Below, one piece after another: positions 14,262 to 21,516 of a stretch of DNA of 32,296 nucleotides; within the stretch, counting starts at the first letter, position 1; each line of letters begins with the position of its first letter. The stretch is from a virus, in the IMG/VR virus record IMGVR_UViG_3300006921_003608, positions 1 through 32,296 of that record. One strand, given 5' to 3'. Position numbers and translations under genes: made by a program. The notes under the pieces are model-generated. The model had not been told where the DNA came from. It worked only from the letters and a program-made list of their open reading frames with translations, and made no database searches.

Positions 14262-14825
14262 TTTGTGGTGAGGAAAACAATGAAGAGAAAAATAATGAAT
14301 AAAAAAACCTCACCACATTTAAAACTTTGGTATCAAGGGAGACTACTACTTGGGCTATATTTCAGACCTATTGTCCCTACGGCTTATTTCCGTATTATCC
14401 AGACTTCATCTCCACCATCAACCTTTAAATCTTTGAGTAGTGGGGAAGTCCTCACTCCCCCGCGTTTGATATTATCTCTCTAAGGTTCGTGGTGTTTATC
14501 CACTACTCTAAATCTTTTGAGTGGCTTACTCCACAGGTCAACGATAAACATTTACGAGACCGCTAAATCTCTTCATCCTTTAATTAGGAATTGACGGGTT
14601 ATATGATGTCGAACTCGAAACACTATTAGTGCCCTTTCGGTTAATCTGTTCGAAAGTCGTCACTTTCCATCACAGGGAGTTACCCATTATTACTTCTGCT
14701 TTCTCACCACTCAAATTTTCAAATAACTTGGCCTCGGTTCCAAATAAGTAGTCACCGAAAACCCACTATCTTTTCTAATTATCGTTGAAAAGACAAAACC
14801 ACGATTAAATCATCAAATCTTATAT
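14262..14825 (-). ncRNA. candidate large structured RNA (about 560 nt) with its own promoter
   Basis: No believable gene lies between 14241 and 14854 on either strand. Promoter P4 points into it. The transcript can form several perfect helices: 14265-14273 with 14308-14316 (9 bp), 14435-14443 with 14500-14508 (9 bp), 14516-14524 with 14707-14715 (9 bp, across about 180 nt), 14634-14639 with 14651-14656 (6 bp), 14378-14382 with 14390-14394 (5 bp), and 14781-14785 with 14801-14805 (5 bp). They are nested or side by side, as in a real fold. Composition is less AT-extreme than in the intergenic stretches nearby. Length is near that of the large ornate phage RNAs (ROOL, GOLLD), but I cannot match their consensus. 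A long regulated leader is the alternative. Confidence 0.6.
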
Positions 14826-14828
14826 CCT

Positions 14829-14858
14829 AATATACAACTAAAAACCAATACAAGTCAA
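14829..14858 (-). promoter_or_regulatory. sigma70-type promoter P4 (repeat family)
   Basis: Three A7 tracts spaced by GTG precede GGC-TTGACT (14853-14858), then 18 nt, then TATATT (14829-14834). The TGA within TTGACT is the stop codon of the 48-aa gene. It drives the candidate large RNA. Confidence 0.7.
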
Positions 14859-15001
14859 GCCTTTTTTTCACTTTTTTTCACTTTTTTTAAGTTTTTATAA
14901 ATCTTATCATCCATCTTATCTTCATCTAACCAATCTAATGTTAAAAATCCACCACTTGTATATTCATCTAATTCTATTTTTTCTGTATTTCTATACTTCA
15001 T
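14855..15001 (-). CDS. 48-aa acidic protein with Lys-rich end
   Basis: The start overlaps the preceding stop as TAATG. The product begins MKYRNTEKIELDEYTSGGFL, is acidic in the middle (DWLDEDKMDD), and ends with a Lys-rich tail KKVKKSEKKA encoded by the A-tracts of promoter P4. The tail probably reflects promoter sequence constraint more than protein function. Family unknown. Confidence 0.6.
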   Translation of the reverse strand: MKYRNTEKIELDEYTSGGFLTLDWLDEDKMDDKIYKNLKKVKKSEKKA

Positions 15002-15156
15002 TACCCATATTTCCTAAATAACTTTGTTTCAATTAATTCACCGTCTTCATCCATATCCTCTATAGCTTGTTCATAGGTTTCATACACATCACCGTATCGG
15101 TCTTCCCCAACCACCTCTATAGTGTCACATTCATCTGAAACTAATATATAACTCAT
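15001..15156 (-). CDS. 51-aa acidic hypothetical protein
   Basis: The ATG at 15156 has AAGGA 5 nt upstream. The product starts MSYILVSDECDTIEVVGEDR and is strongly acidic (TYEQAIEDMDEDGELIE), with a compact beta-alpha look. It is the first gene downstream of P5 and is coupled to the 48-aa gene. Small acidic phage proteins often inhibit host proteins or mimic DNA, but that is speculation here. Confidence 0.65.
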   Translation of the reverse strand: MSYILVSDECDTIEVVGEDRYGDVYETYEQAIEDMDEDGELIETKLFRKYG

Positions 15157-15181
15157 ATATTTCCTTTATTTTTCATATCTA

Positions 15182-15211
15182 AGTATACGAATAAAAGCTA
15201 ATACAAGTCAA
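15182..15211 (-). promoter_or_regulatory. sigma70-type promoter P5 (repeat family)
   Basis: GTG, an A7 tract and GGC precede TTGACT (15206-15211), 18 nt, then TATACT (15182-15187). It is nearly identical to P4 through the first part of the spacer (TGTATT). It follows the halogenase-like stop and drives the 51-aa and 48-aa genes. Confidence 0.7.
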
Positions 15212-15228
15212 GCCTTTTTTTCACTTTT

Positions 15229-16671
15229 TTAAGACATCTCCCAACATTCTTTTACTATATTCTCTAATCTTTCACTTCCTTGTTCTAATGGAAAACTTCC
15301 ATTCTTAACCTCATACATAACTGATATTGCATCTTGTATTCTATCGTCATGTCGTCCCATCAAACCCTTAAAGTCATTTTTGAAAAAATTATCAAAATCA
15401 CCTATCTGTAATGAGTTCATTGTAGGGCCTTCACCGAGTCGAGTTGACAAATTCCACATAGAATACCAATTTCTCCATAACTCATAATGATTAAATGAAA
15501 GATATGAACCATATACTAAATCATCATTGTGTTTCAATAACTTACGATATAAATCTTCTAATGGTTTGAATTGTTCTACTGAAAAATCATTGTTATTGAA
15601 GGCCTGTAACACTTTTGGTATTAATGCCTTTATTCCATCAAATGCAGTACACAAACCACGAGAATATAACGGGTCTATGAATCCATACGAATGTGGAAGA
15701 ATACTCCACCTATTGCCAGTACAAGATTTTGATGAGAATTGTATTCTTGGCTCAGTCACCCAAGGCCTAACTACTTTTGCATTCTTAAATTGTTCCCTAA
15801 CATCAGGTAATGATTTGATTAAATCAATAACCTTATTTGGATAGTTTCTACGAAATGGAACTTTACTACATTGAAATCCTACACTTACAATCGGATTTGT
15901 AGACTCTGGTGTATTATTAAATGGAATCACCCATAACCAACCACCCTCAACTATGTGATGCAGTGTTCCGTGATGAAATTTAGTCTTGAACTCAGATTCA
16001 ATGACATTATCAAAAGGTTCAACATCTATCATATGAGTATAACAAGTAGATGAATTAGTTTTTACTTTGGGTATTGTATCTCTTAAATCGAATATCTTCG
16101 CTAATGGTGAGTTACTCCCTACTGCATCTATTATGTATTGACATCTTATTTCTGAACCATCACTTAGTGTAACTCGAACTTCTTCATCTGATTTCACATC
16201 AGTTACTTTTGTGTTAAATAAAAATTTAGAACCATATTTGATTGCGGCATTTACAACGTAAGAATCTACGTCTTGTCGATATAGATGCATTTCAGAACGA
16301 CTTGGGTTGACGTGTTGAAACATTTCTTTTGGATTTGATTTTTTACCCTCTTCATGATAAACATAACCAAAATTTTCTTTGACTCCGACACGACTTGCCA
16401 AATCCTTGAATATTTTATCAGTTGATAATAAATCCACATTATAATACTTTACCAAACCATTCCAAACTGCAGTGAGATAGGGTATCATTGATTCACCTAC
16501 AGAAAACTTTGGATGTGGTGTACTATCCACGACCAACACCCTTAGTCCTTGTTTTGATAGTATTGCAGAAAGAAATGAACCTATTAATCCACTTCCAACT
16601 ATTATAACATCTATGTTGTTAGGTATATTATCTGAATCTTGATAACTATATGTCGAATAATCTTCAAACAT
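15229..16671 (-). CDS. flavin-dependent halogenase-like oxidoreductase
   Basis: Protein of 480 aa. FAD motif VIIVGSGLIGSF (22-33); VGESMIPYL (58-66), matching the 'GES-x-P' of halogenases; WxWxIP at 245-250 (GGWLWVIPFN), the halogenase signature thought to keep out monooxygenase chemistry; YGFIDPLYSRGL (329-340), the chloride/flavin region. Lys98 in SRVGVKENFGY is the best candidate for the catalytic lysine. A viral member of this family, VirX1 of a marine cyanophage, is known to iodinate small molecules, so halogenation here is plausible, but the substrate is unknown. The ribosome site is weak; the ATG at 16671 is the natural start. Confidence 0.82.
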   Translation of the reverse strand: MFEDYSTYSYQDSDNIPNNIDVIIVGSGLIGSFLSAILSKQGLRVLVVDSTPHPKFSVGESMIPYLTAVWNGLVKYYNVDLLSTDKIFKDLASRVGVKENFGYVYHEEGKKSNPKEMFQHVNPSRSEMHLYRQDVDSYVVNAAIKYGSKFLFNTKVTDVKSDEEVRVTLSDGSEIRCQYIIDAVGSNSPLAKIFDLRDTIPKVKTNSSTCYTHMIDVEPFDNVIESEFKTKFHHGTLHHIVEGGWLWVIPFNNTPESTNPIVSVGFQCSKVPFRRNYPNKVIDLIKSLPDVREQFKNAKVVRPWVTEPRIQFSSKSCTGNRWSILPHSYGFIDPLYSRGLCTAFDGIKALIPKVLQAFNNNDFSVEQFKPLEDLYRKLLKHNDDLVYGSYLSFNHYELWRNWYSMWNLSTRLGEGPTMNSLQIGDFDNFFKNDFKGLMGRHDDRIQDAISVMYEVKNGSFPLEQGSERLENIVKECWEMS

Positions 16672-16699
16672 TTTTATTTAATAACCATATTTTAGAATT

Positions 16700-16930
16700 T
16701 TACGTATTGAACATATCCCACACGTGTTTGACGAATAACCCTACGAAACCTGTGCCTATAACACCTCTCCACTTAGACGTTGATTGTCTGAATTGTGTAT
16801 TGAGTTTAGTTTCTGCCCATAATCCCTCGTGAGGATTGAATAAATTTTCTTTAATGAATTTGATATCTGTTGTGAGGTTGTCTATCTTGGTGTGAATGAT
16901 GTCAAATTCTTTTCTGTCTGCTTCGTTCAA
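16700..16930 (-). CDS. small protein with coiled coil and C-terminal hydrophobic segment
   Basis: Protein of 76 aa starting with TTG at 16930, chosen because GGAG lies 7 nt before it and no in-frame ATG follows near the start. Residues 5-30 form a heptad-like helix (FDIIHTKIDNLTTDIKFIKE); about 56-70 is hydrophobic (VIGTGFVGLFVKHVW). The layout resembles XhlA-type membrane-associated phage proteins. A lysis role is only a possibility. Confidence 0.55.
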   Translation of the reverse strand: MNEADRKEFDIIHTKIDNLTTDIKFIKENLFNPHEGLWAETKLNTQFRQSTSKWRGVIGTGFVGLFVKHVWDMFNT

Positions 16931-16988
16931 CGAAAGTCTCCGATTTGTTATTATATACAGATATAAATATAGTATATATTACAAAGTG

Positions 16989-17225
16989 TTATGCTTTTCC
17001 CACAGGTTTAGGTTTTTTTCTAAACTTTCTTGGTGTTGGTTTAGAAGGCTTGTAATTTTTCTCTAATCTGAAAATTTCTTCTTTTAAAATTTGACGAGTC
17101 GTACGTAGTCTTTGTATTTCGTCCTCAAACGTATTAAACTTTTTATTAACATATATTAGATATGCAATAGATGATGTAGTTACACCTATTGCAAATCCAA
17201 TAAACATGATTAGTGAGTCACTCAT
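16989..17225 (-). CDS. membrane-anchored coiled-coil protein with basic tail
   Basis: Protein of 78 aa. One N-terminal span (about 5-25), a coiled coil (FEDEIQRLRTTRQILKEEI, about 33-51), and a Lys/Pro-rich tail (PSKPTPRKFRKKPKP). It resembles i-spanin-like or other small inner-membrane phage proteins in layout only. AGGA lies 7 nt before the ATG, and the start overlaps the preceding 25-aa frame (ATGA). Confidence 0.55.
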   Translation of the reverse strand: MSDSLIMFIGFAIGVTTSSIAYLIYVNKKFNTFEDEIQRLRTTRQILKEEIFRLEKNYKPSKPTPRKFRKKPKPVGKA

Positions 17226-17299
17226 TTAAATTTCCTATCTACTACTGCTATCAAACTAATTACACACAAACTAAATATACAAGTTAATAATAATTCCAT
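17222..17299 (-). CDS. 25-aa single-span membrane peptide
   Basis: The ATG at 17299 has AAAGGA 6 nt upstream, and the stop overlaps the next start (ATGA). The product MELLLTCIFSLCVISLIAVV plus a basic tail is one membrane span with two Cys. It fills the gap between two genes and is coupled to the second. Confidence 0.6.
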   Translation of the reverse strand: MELLLTCIFSLCVISLIAVVDRKFK

Positions 17300-17311
17300 A
17301 TTGATTCCTTT

Positions 17312-17533
17312 CTAAAAATCATCTAATGATGTTGGTTCCTCTCTCCACCATTCTATATTGCCTACGGATTTTTGAGGTCTAACATACTCTTTCACTATGA
17401 ATAATTTATTAAAACTCTCGTGGGTTAAATTCTTTCGTAACCTAAAATAAGTATGAGCTTCCTCATACACATTTGTCTTCAAATCCACAGTATCTACTAC
17501 TTCTTCATTACAAAAAAGTTGCCACATTCCCAT
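17312..17533 (-). CDS. hypothetical protein
   Basis: Protein of 73 aa, mixed alpha/beta, beginning MGMWQLFCNEEVVDTV and ending EEPTSLDDF. The ATG at 17533 has AAGGAG 7 nt upstream, which favours it over the ATG two codons later. No recognised domain, no membrane segment. Confidence 0.55.
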   Translation of the reverse strand: MGMWQLFCNEEVVDTVDLKTNVYEEAHTYFRLRKNLTHESFNKLFIVKEYVRPQKSVGNIEWWREEPTSLDDF

Positions 17534-17553
17534 AAGCTTTCTCCTTATTGTTT

Positions 17554-18072
17554 TTAATCTAATACAATGTAAAAATCCAAATTACCATTAGACCAATTAG
17601 CAGTTAATTTCATAGTGTCTCCCACCATAGTTTGTACAGGTGCTATCATGTTATTTAACTCACCTCTACTATTACTGTAACTTGTCTGGTTGGTTGTTGG
17701 AACTTCTTCTCCATTAAAACCAGTTACATATACCGTATCATACGATACATAATTTAAATTTGTGTCTAATCCTCTCTTCACAATATATCCAAGAGTATCT
17801 CCAATATACCAATATAGATTACTCTCCCAATCAATCCAAAAATTTTCTAATCCAAATTCCTTTTGTCTAATTGTGCCTGATATTCGATGTAGAGTTTGCC
17901 ATTTATTCGGATTTAATTTTAAGTGATAATACCCATTGTCATCTTCGGGTAGTCTCATATCAAACGTAAGAGTTGCCTCTTGTTCATACTCTACATAGGT
18001 ATCTTCACAACCTATTAGAAATAATACACTAATTCCTATTAGGATGTTTTTTATTGATTTGATTGTTTTCAT
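17554..18072 (-). CDS. lipoprotein
   Basis: Protein of 172 aa from the ATG at 18072. It has a typical lipoprotein signal: basic start MKTIKSIKN, hydrophobic core ILIGISVLFL, then the lipobox LIGC with Cys22 as the lipidated residue, followed by EDTYVEY. The mature part (about 150 aa) is rich in Tyr, Thr and Asn with beta-strand character. The open frame extends 32 codons upstream, but that part overlaps the well-supported 57-aa gene and would bury the signal peptide. It is probably exported and anchored in the host membrane; a role in superinfection exclusion would be typical but is inference. Confidence 0.65.
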   Translation of the reverse strand: MKTIKSIKNILIGISVLFLIGCEDTYVEYEQEATLTFDMRLPEDDNGYYHLKLNPNKWQTLHRISGTIRQKEFGLENFWIDWESNLYWYIGDTLGYIVKRGLDTNLNYVSYDTVYVTGFNGEEVPTTNQTSYSNSRGELNNMIAPVQTMVGDTMKLTANWSNGNLDFYIVLD

Positions 18073-18202
18073 CTTTTTTGTTGACAATATTAACCTTACT
18101 TTCTTTATGTAATTTACTTTTTCGTTTATTTCGTGTTTGTTCGAGTGAGGTTTCATCTTCAATATCATCCCATTCTTCCCAATTACGAATGTTTTTACCC
18201 AT
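18029..18202 (-). CDS. 57-aa charged hypothetical protein
   Basis: The ATG at 18202 has AGGAG with 6 nt spacing. The product begins MGKNIRNWEEWDDIEDE and becomes very basic and Asn/Lys-rich toward its end (KKHPNRN). The acidic start and basic end suggest a soluble nucleic-acid- or protein-binding peptide. It overlaps the lipoprotein start by 44 nt in another frame. It is the first gene downstream of P6. Confidence 0.6.
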   Translation of the reverse strand: MGKNIRNWEEWDDIEDETSLEQTRNKRKSKLHKESKVNIVNKKDENNQINKKHPNRN

Positions 18203-18213
18203 TTTGTACTCCT

Positions 18214-18242
18214 AAATTACGAATAATTTTTATCAATGTCAA
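18214..18242 (-). promoter_or_regulatory. sigma70-type promoter P6 (repeat family)
   Basis: An A-tract and GGC precede TTGACA (18237-18242), 17 nt, then TAATTT (18214-18219). As in P4, the TGA in the -35 box is the stop codon of the preceding gene. The AGGAG of the 57-aa gene directly follows the -10 box, so a transcript started here would lack it. Confidence 0.6.
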
Positions 18243-18481
18243 GCCTTTTTTATTTTTAATTTTTCCACTACATCTAAAAACTCTGTAATAGAGTAGTTTT
18301 TACCCACATCATCCATTATGATGAAGTTTTCTAATGATTCTGGTTTATTGTGAATCATATTGTGTAGTGCGATAAATCCTTGTGCTGGATAAAATGTACC
18401 TAAACTCTCCTCACCCAATTGATTTGAGTCAAACATTAAATTTGCCTTATCTTCATTTTTTCCTATTATGAAATAAGTCAT
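18239..18481 (-). CDS. hypothetical protein
   Basis: Protein of 80 aa, mixed alpha/beta, with FIIGKNEDKANLMFDSN near the start. The ending KLKIKKA is encoded by the A-tract and -35 region of P6. It starts by ATGA overlap with the glycosyltransferase upstream and ends the long glycan operon. No recognised domain. Confidence 0.55.
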   Translation of the reverse strand: MTYFIIGKNEDKANLMFDSNQLGEESLGTFYPAQGFIALHNMIHNKPESLENFIIMDDVGKNYSITEFLDVVEKLKIKKA

Positions 18482-19668
18482 ACTTTTATCAATCCCTTTT
18501 CATAAGTTTTTAATGAACTGATATGGACTTTAAATATATCAAGTATCGAATCACCAGACTCTCCACTATCTTCTAATATATCGGACAAATTTACAATTAT
18601 TTGAAAATTATTAGCATCTAACCTTGATGCATCAAACTCAACGATAATATTATTATTTTTTTCATTGTCGTATGGTTTAATCCTATCAGATAAATCAAAC
18701 TTAGTATTTTTTTGTTCTTCTCTTATATACTCGTCATAACCACAATCAACATACAATGTAGAACACCAAGGCTCTAATTCTCTCAACATAACGTTGTCAC
18801 AATTTTTAACCACAAATCCTACATCATATTTAGGTGGTATGATTGGAAACATCATATCATCATGTTTCACCATATGCCCCCACTTACGAATAAAGTTTCT
18901 CGTACTACGAAGATTCTGTTCTAACCACTCACTTGATTCTCTTCCTTTCATAAACACTTGACCTGCTGGGTTTCTCATGGCTCCATCTTTGAATCTTGAA
19001 CCTCTACAAGTCATATGATATACAAAACCCTTCCAAGTCTGAATCAACTCATAACCATTCAATACGAATCGATTGAATATGTCAGAGTCCTCTTTGGATT
19101 GTGGAGCGTATAACGGATCATGTCCACCTATCCTTTGAAAATCCTCTTTCATTATTGCCCACGGAGCAAATATACCAAATGTTGGTTTTGCACCTGTATC
19201 TGTAGTGTTTAGATACTCAAGTAGTTCATCTTCTTGAAACTCTTCAGGTTCTATTCCAAAATCTTGTAATATCTTTTCAGGCCCATCAGGATGTAGTGGT
19301 GGTTCTATTCTTGTAAGTGATACAACTCTGCCTGGTTTTAAATACTTATCAATTTCTTTATCAGCATCAGGACACAAATACATATCTGCGTGAAATATCA
19401 TAACTCTATCGTGTGTTGCATAATCATTAATCAATGTATCATATAATATTGTATGTCCCAATCGTTTAGGGCCGTGATTTCTATGAAACTGAATATTCTT
19501 ATCTCGTTTCATTTGAACCAATACCCACTCCATAGTTCCATCATCAGAGAAATCATCTGCAATACATATCTCATGTTCTATTAGAGAGTTTTTACGAATA
19601 CTCTCATATGCCTGTTTTAAGTATTTTAAATTATTCCTACTTGGAATAATAAAACTAATTGGTTTCAT
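18478..19668 (-). CDS. GT2-family glycosyltransferase with C-terminal extension
   Basis: Protein of 396 aa. The N-terminal 240 residues are a GT-A fold: FIIPSRNNLKYL (6-17), IADDFSDDGT (36-45), then IFHADMYL (91-98) in the DxD place, and later the 'GGHDPLY...KEDSDIF' acceptor segment. The last 130 residues are an extension of unknown role (VGFVVKNCDN...). The family transfers a sugar from a nucleotide sugar to a growing glycan. It overlaps the epimerase gene by 14 nt. Confidence 0.85.
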   Translation of the reverse strand: MKPISFIIPSRNNLKYLKQAYESIRKNSLIEHEICIADDFSDDGTMEWVLVQMKRDKNIQFHRNHGPKRLGHTILYDTLINDYATHDRVMIFHADMYLCPDADKEIDKYLKPGRVVSLTRIEPPLHPDGPEKILQDFGIEPEEFQEDELLEYLNTTDTGAKPTFGIFAPWAIMKEDFQRIGGHDPLYAPQSKEDSDIFNRFVLNGYELIQTWKGFVYHMTCRGSRFKDGAMRNPAGQVFMKGRESSEWLEQNLRSTRNFIRKWGHMVKHDDMMFPIIPPKYDVGFVVKNCDNVMLRELEPWCSTLYVDCGYDEYIREEQKNTKFDLSDRIKPYDNEKNNNIIVEFDASRLDANNFQIIVNLSDILEDSGESGDSILDIFKVHISSLKTYEKGLIKV

Positions 19669-20521
19669 TTAACCATTCCTTGATATAATCATCTAAATTA
19701 ATAGTTGGACTCCATCCTAACATTTCATGTGCCTTTGTATCCTCACATAGTGTTTTATCATATTCACCTTTTCTTGGTGGTACAAATTCAGTTGGATAAT
19801 CTTTACCAAAATAACTTGCAAGTTCCACTATAGAGTGATTTGTACCTCTTCCTAATTCAAATTCCTCTCCTCTTAAATCTTTATAATCTTTTAAACGAAC
19901 AAGACAATCCACAATATCATCAACATGAGTAAAATCTCTTCTTTGTTCACCATTACCCGTAATCGTCAATGATTCACCATTACTATATTGTTCTTGAAAT
20001 ATACCAACAACTGTACAATATGGCCCATCTACTAATTGATGTGGCCCATACACATTATAAAATCTACATATTGAAGTTGGTAAATCATACACACTACTAT
20101 ATAGTTTACATAACTCTTCACCACTAAACTTTGACCAAGCGTAAGGACTACCATATAACCCATGATGTTTAGATGATGAACCTGCATATATTACTGGAAT
20201 ATTACCGTGTGTTCTTGCCCAATCCAATACATTTAATGTTGATACAAAATTGTTATTTATATGATGCTGTGGTTCTTGTAATGATGGTTGTATTCTTGCT
20301 AATGCAGCTATATGAAATATAACATCTGGTTTAATCCCAATGAACGAATAGTCTCTTACCCGACATAAATCAACTTCAAAATACTGACATCCCTCTTGTT
20401 CATTTTCTTTTAATCCACTTGAGTAATTGTCAAGTGATACCACCTGATGTCCATCTTTCAACAACCTTTTTATTATGTTAGTGCCGACAAAACCAGCACC
20501 ACCTGTAACTAATACATTCAT
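19655..20521 (-). CDS. NAD-dependent epimerase/dehydratase (extended SDR, GalE-like)
   Basis: Protein of 288 aa. NAD loop TGGAGFVG (6-13), LDNYSSG (30-36), active-site Tyr127-x3-Lys131 in YGSPYAWSK, then RFYNVYGPHQ and a C-terminal substrate part (RRDFTHVDD). This is the usual UDP-sugar 4-epimerase/4,6-dehydratase type; which reaction cannot be told apart by eye. It likely supplies a nucleotide sugar for the neighbouring transferases. The start overlaps the preceding stop (ATGA). Confidence 0.87.
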   Translation of the reverse strand: MNVLVTGGAGFVGTNIIKRLLKDGHQVVSLDNYSSGLKENEQEGCQYFEVDLCRVRDYSFIGIKPDVIFHIAALARIQPSLQEPQHHINNNFVSTLNVLDWARTHGNIPVIYAGSSSKHHGLYGSPYAWSKFSGEELCKLYSSVYDLPTSICRFYNVYGPHQLVDGPYCTVVGIFQEQYSNGESLTITGNGEQRRDFTHVDDIVDCLVRLKDYKDLRGEEFELGRGTNHSIVELASYFGKDYPTEFVPPRKGEYDKTLCEDTKAHEMLGWSPTINLDDYIKEWLNETN

Positions 20522-21432
20522 TTATTTATTTCCTTCCAATTTTCTAACCAAGCTTCCTCTGTATAATATGATTTAAAATTCTTTCTTGAAGTTTCACTAC
20601 ACAAATCATAAAACTTCTTAGATTTTTTTAATTTCTTTCCAATTCTTTTTGCCTCATCCAAATCACCAATCTCTACTGAAGTCAATGGATGTAATATATC
20701 TTGTGTATCCAATCCTTTGTAACCAATACAAGGTATTCCGTGATATGCACAATTCATACTAAATGTTCCAGCTGCATGTGTTCTCATCAAATGAACACCT
20801 ATGTTATATTGTGATAAACAATTTATCCATTCTCTCCAAGTCATGTAAGGTAGATATTTTATATCAGGAATCATATCCTCTGATTGTTGTCTTCTACCCA
20901 TTGATGGAGCGGATATAGGGTGACCTATTTCTCTTGCAACTATATAGGAATCAAATCCACCATACCAACTTACAAAATTACCACCTATCATTGTGTTATC
21001 ACCCCACTCACTTCTTGGTGCTAACCCTTCAGGTATCATCAAACTTCTCATAACTCTCACATCTTTACAACCTAATCCAAGAAAATAATTTACATCACTT
21101 TCATTATGACAATACACCCAATCTGATTGTAATAGTAAGTTCACATAATTAAATTGTACATCAACAGGATAATCTTGAAAATACCAATGTGGGCCTTCTT
21201 GCATTATTGCAACTTTGTCACAAAATAATTTCAAACGATTTATATCAACGATACTTGGATTGTTTTTTGGTACAATTGCAATACCTAAATCGAAATGTGT
21301 TGTAGGTGATGCATCAAAAGTAAGGAATGGTGCATTTAATGCGACTGACCACGCAATTTCTGTTCTTGCGTTATCAAAGTCTCGTGGTGGTACACCCATC
21401 ATTATTGATTCTGAGAAAAATGCAACTTTCAT
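20518..21432 (-). CDS. GT-B-type glycosyltransferase-like protein
   Basis: Protein of 304 aa. The C-terminal half has the look of GT4-like enzymes: LPYMTWREWINCLSQYNIGVHLMR (about 204-227), then GTFSMNCAYHGIPCIGY, where the enzyme usually recognises the donor. The N-terminal half has FFSESIMMG and repeated Rossmann-like strands. No exact family is recognised. It sits between an epimerase and a GT2 gene. Confidence 0.7.
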   Translation of the reverse strand: MKVAFFSESIMMGVPPRDFDNARTEIAWSVALNAPFLTFDASPTTHFDLGIAIVPKNNPSIVDINRLKLFCDKVAIMQEGPHWYFQDYPVDVQFNYVNLLLQSDWVYCHNESDVNYFLGLGCKDVRVMRSLMIPEGLAPRSEWGDNTMIGGNFVSWYGGFDSYIVAREIGHPISAPSMGRRQQSEDMIPDIKYLPYMTWREWINCLSQYNIGVHLMRTHAAGTFSMNCAYHGIPCIGYKGLDTQDILHPLTSVEIGDLDEAKRIGKKLKKSKKFYDLCSETSRKNFKSYYTEEAWLENWKEINK

Positions 21433-21506
21433 TTTATTTTTGATAATGTTTTAGGTTGTGATTCATATTCTGATAATAAGTATAATGTAAAATTTTCTAA
21501 TACCAT
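21429..21506 (-). pseudogene. 3' remnant of a polysaccharide deacetylase paralogue
   Basis: The gap between two glycosyltransferase genes encodes 25 residues (YLLSEYESQPKTLSKIK at the end) that closely match the C-terminus of the deacetylase at 31475 (YLLSQYELQFVTISEIK): 11 of the last 17 residues agree, and the DNA is alike too. Both are followed by an ATGA coupling. It is best read as the leftover end of a deleted or swapped deacetylase gene. It has an ATG at 21506 and could still be translated as a 25-aa peptide. Confidence 0.6.
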
Positions 21507-21516
21507 ATTATTTCTA

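Noticed and set aside
14265-14483. 72-aa open frame on the plus strand
   Set aside because: It lies across the complementary segments of the candidate RNA, lacks a ribosome site and is antisense to the transcription direction of all genes.
14262-14825. Group I or group II intron
   Set aside because: I could not find split exons of a protein gene on the two sides or recognisable intron core sequences; the stretch begins at a promoter and ends before a complete gene. A covariance search would settle it.
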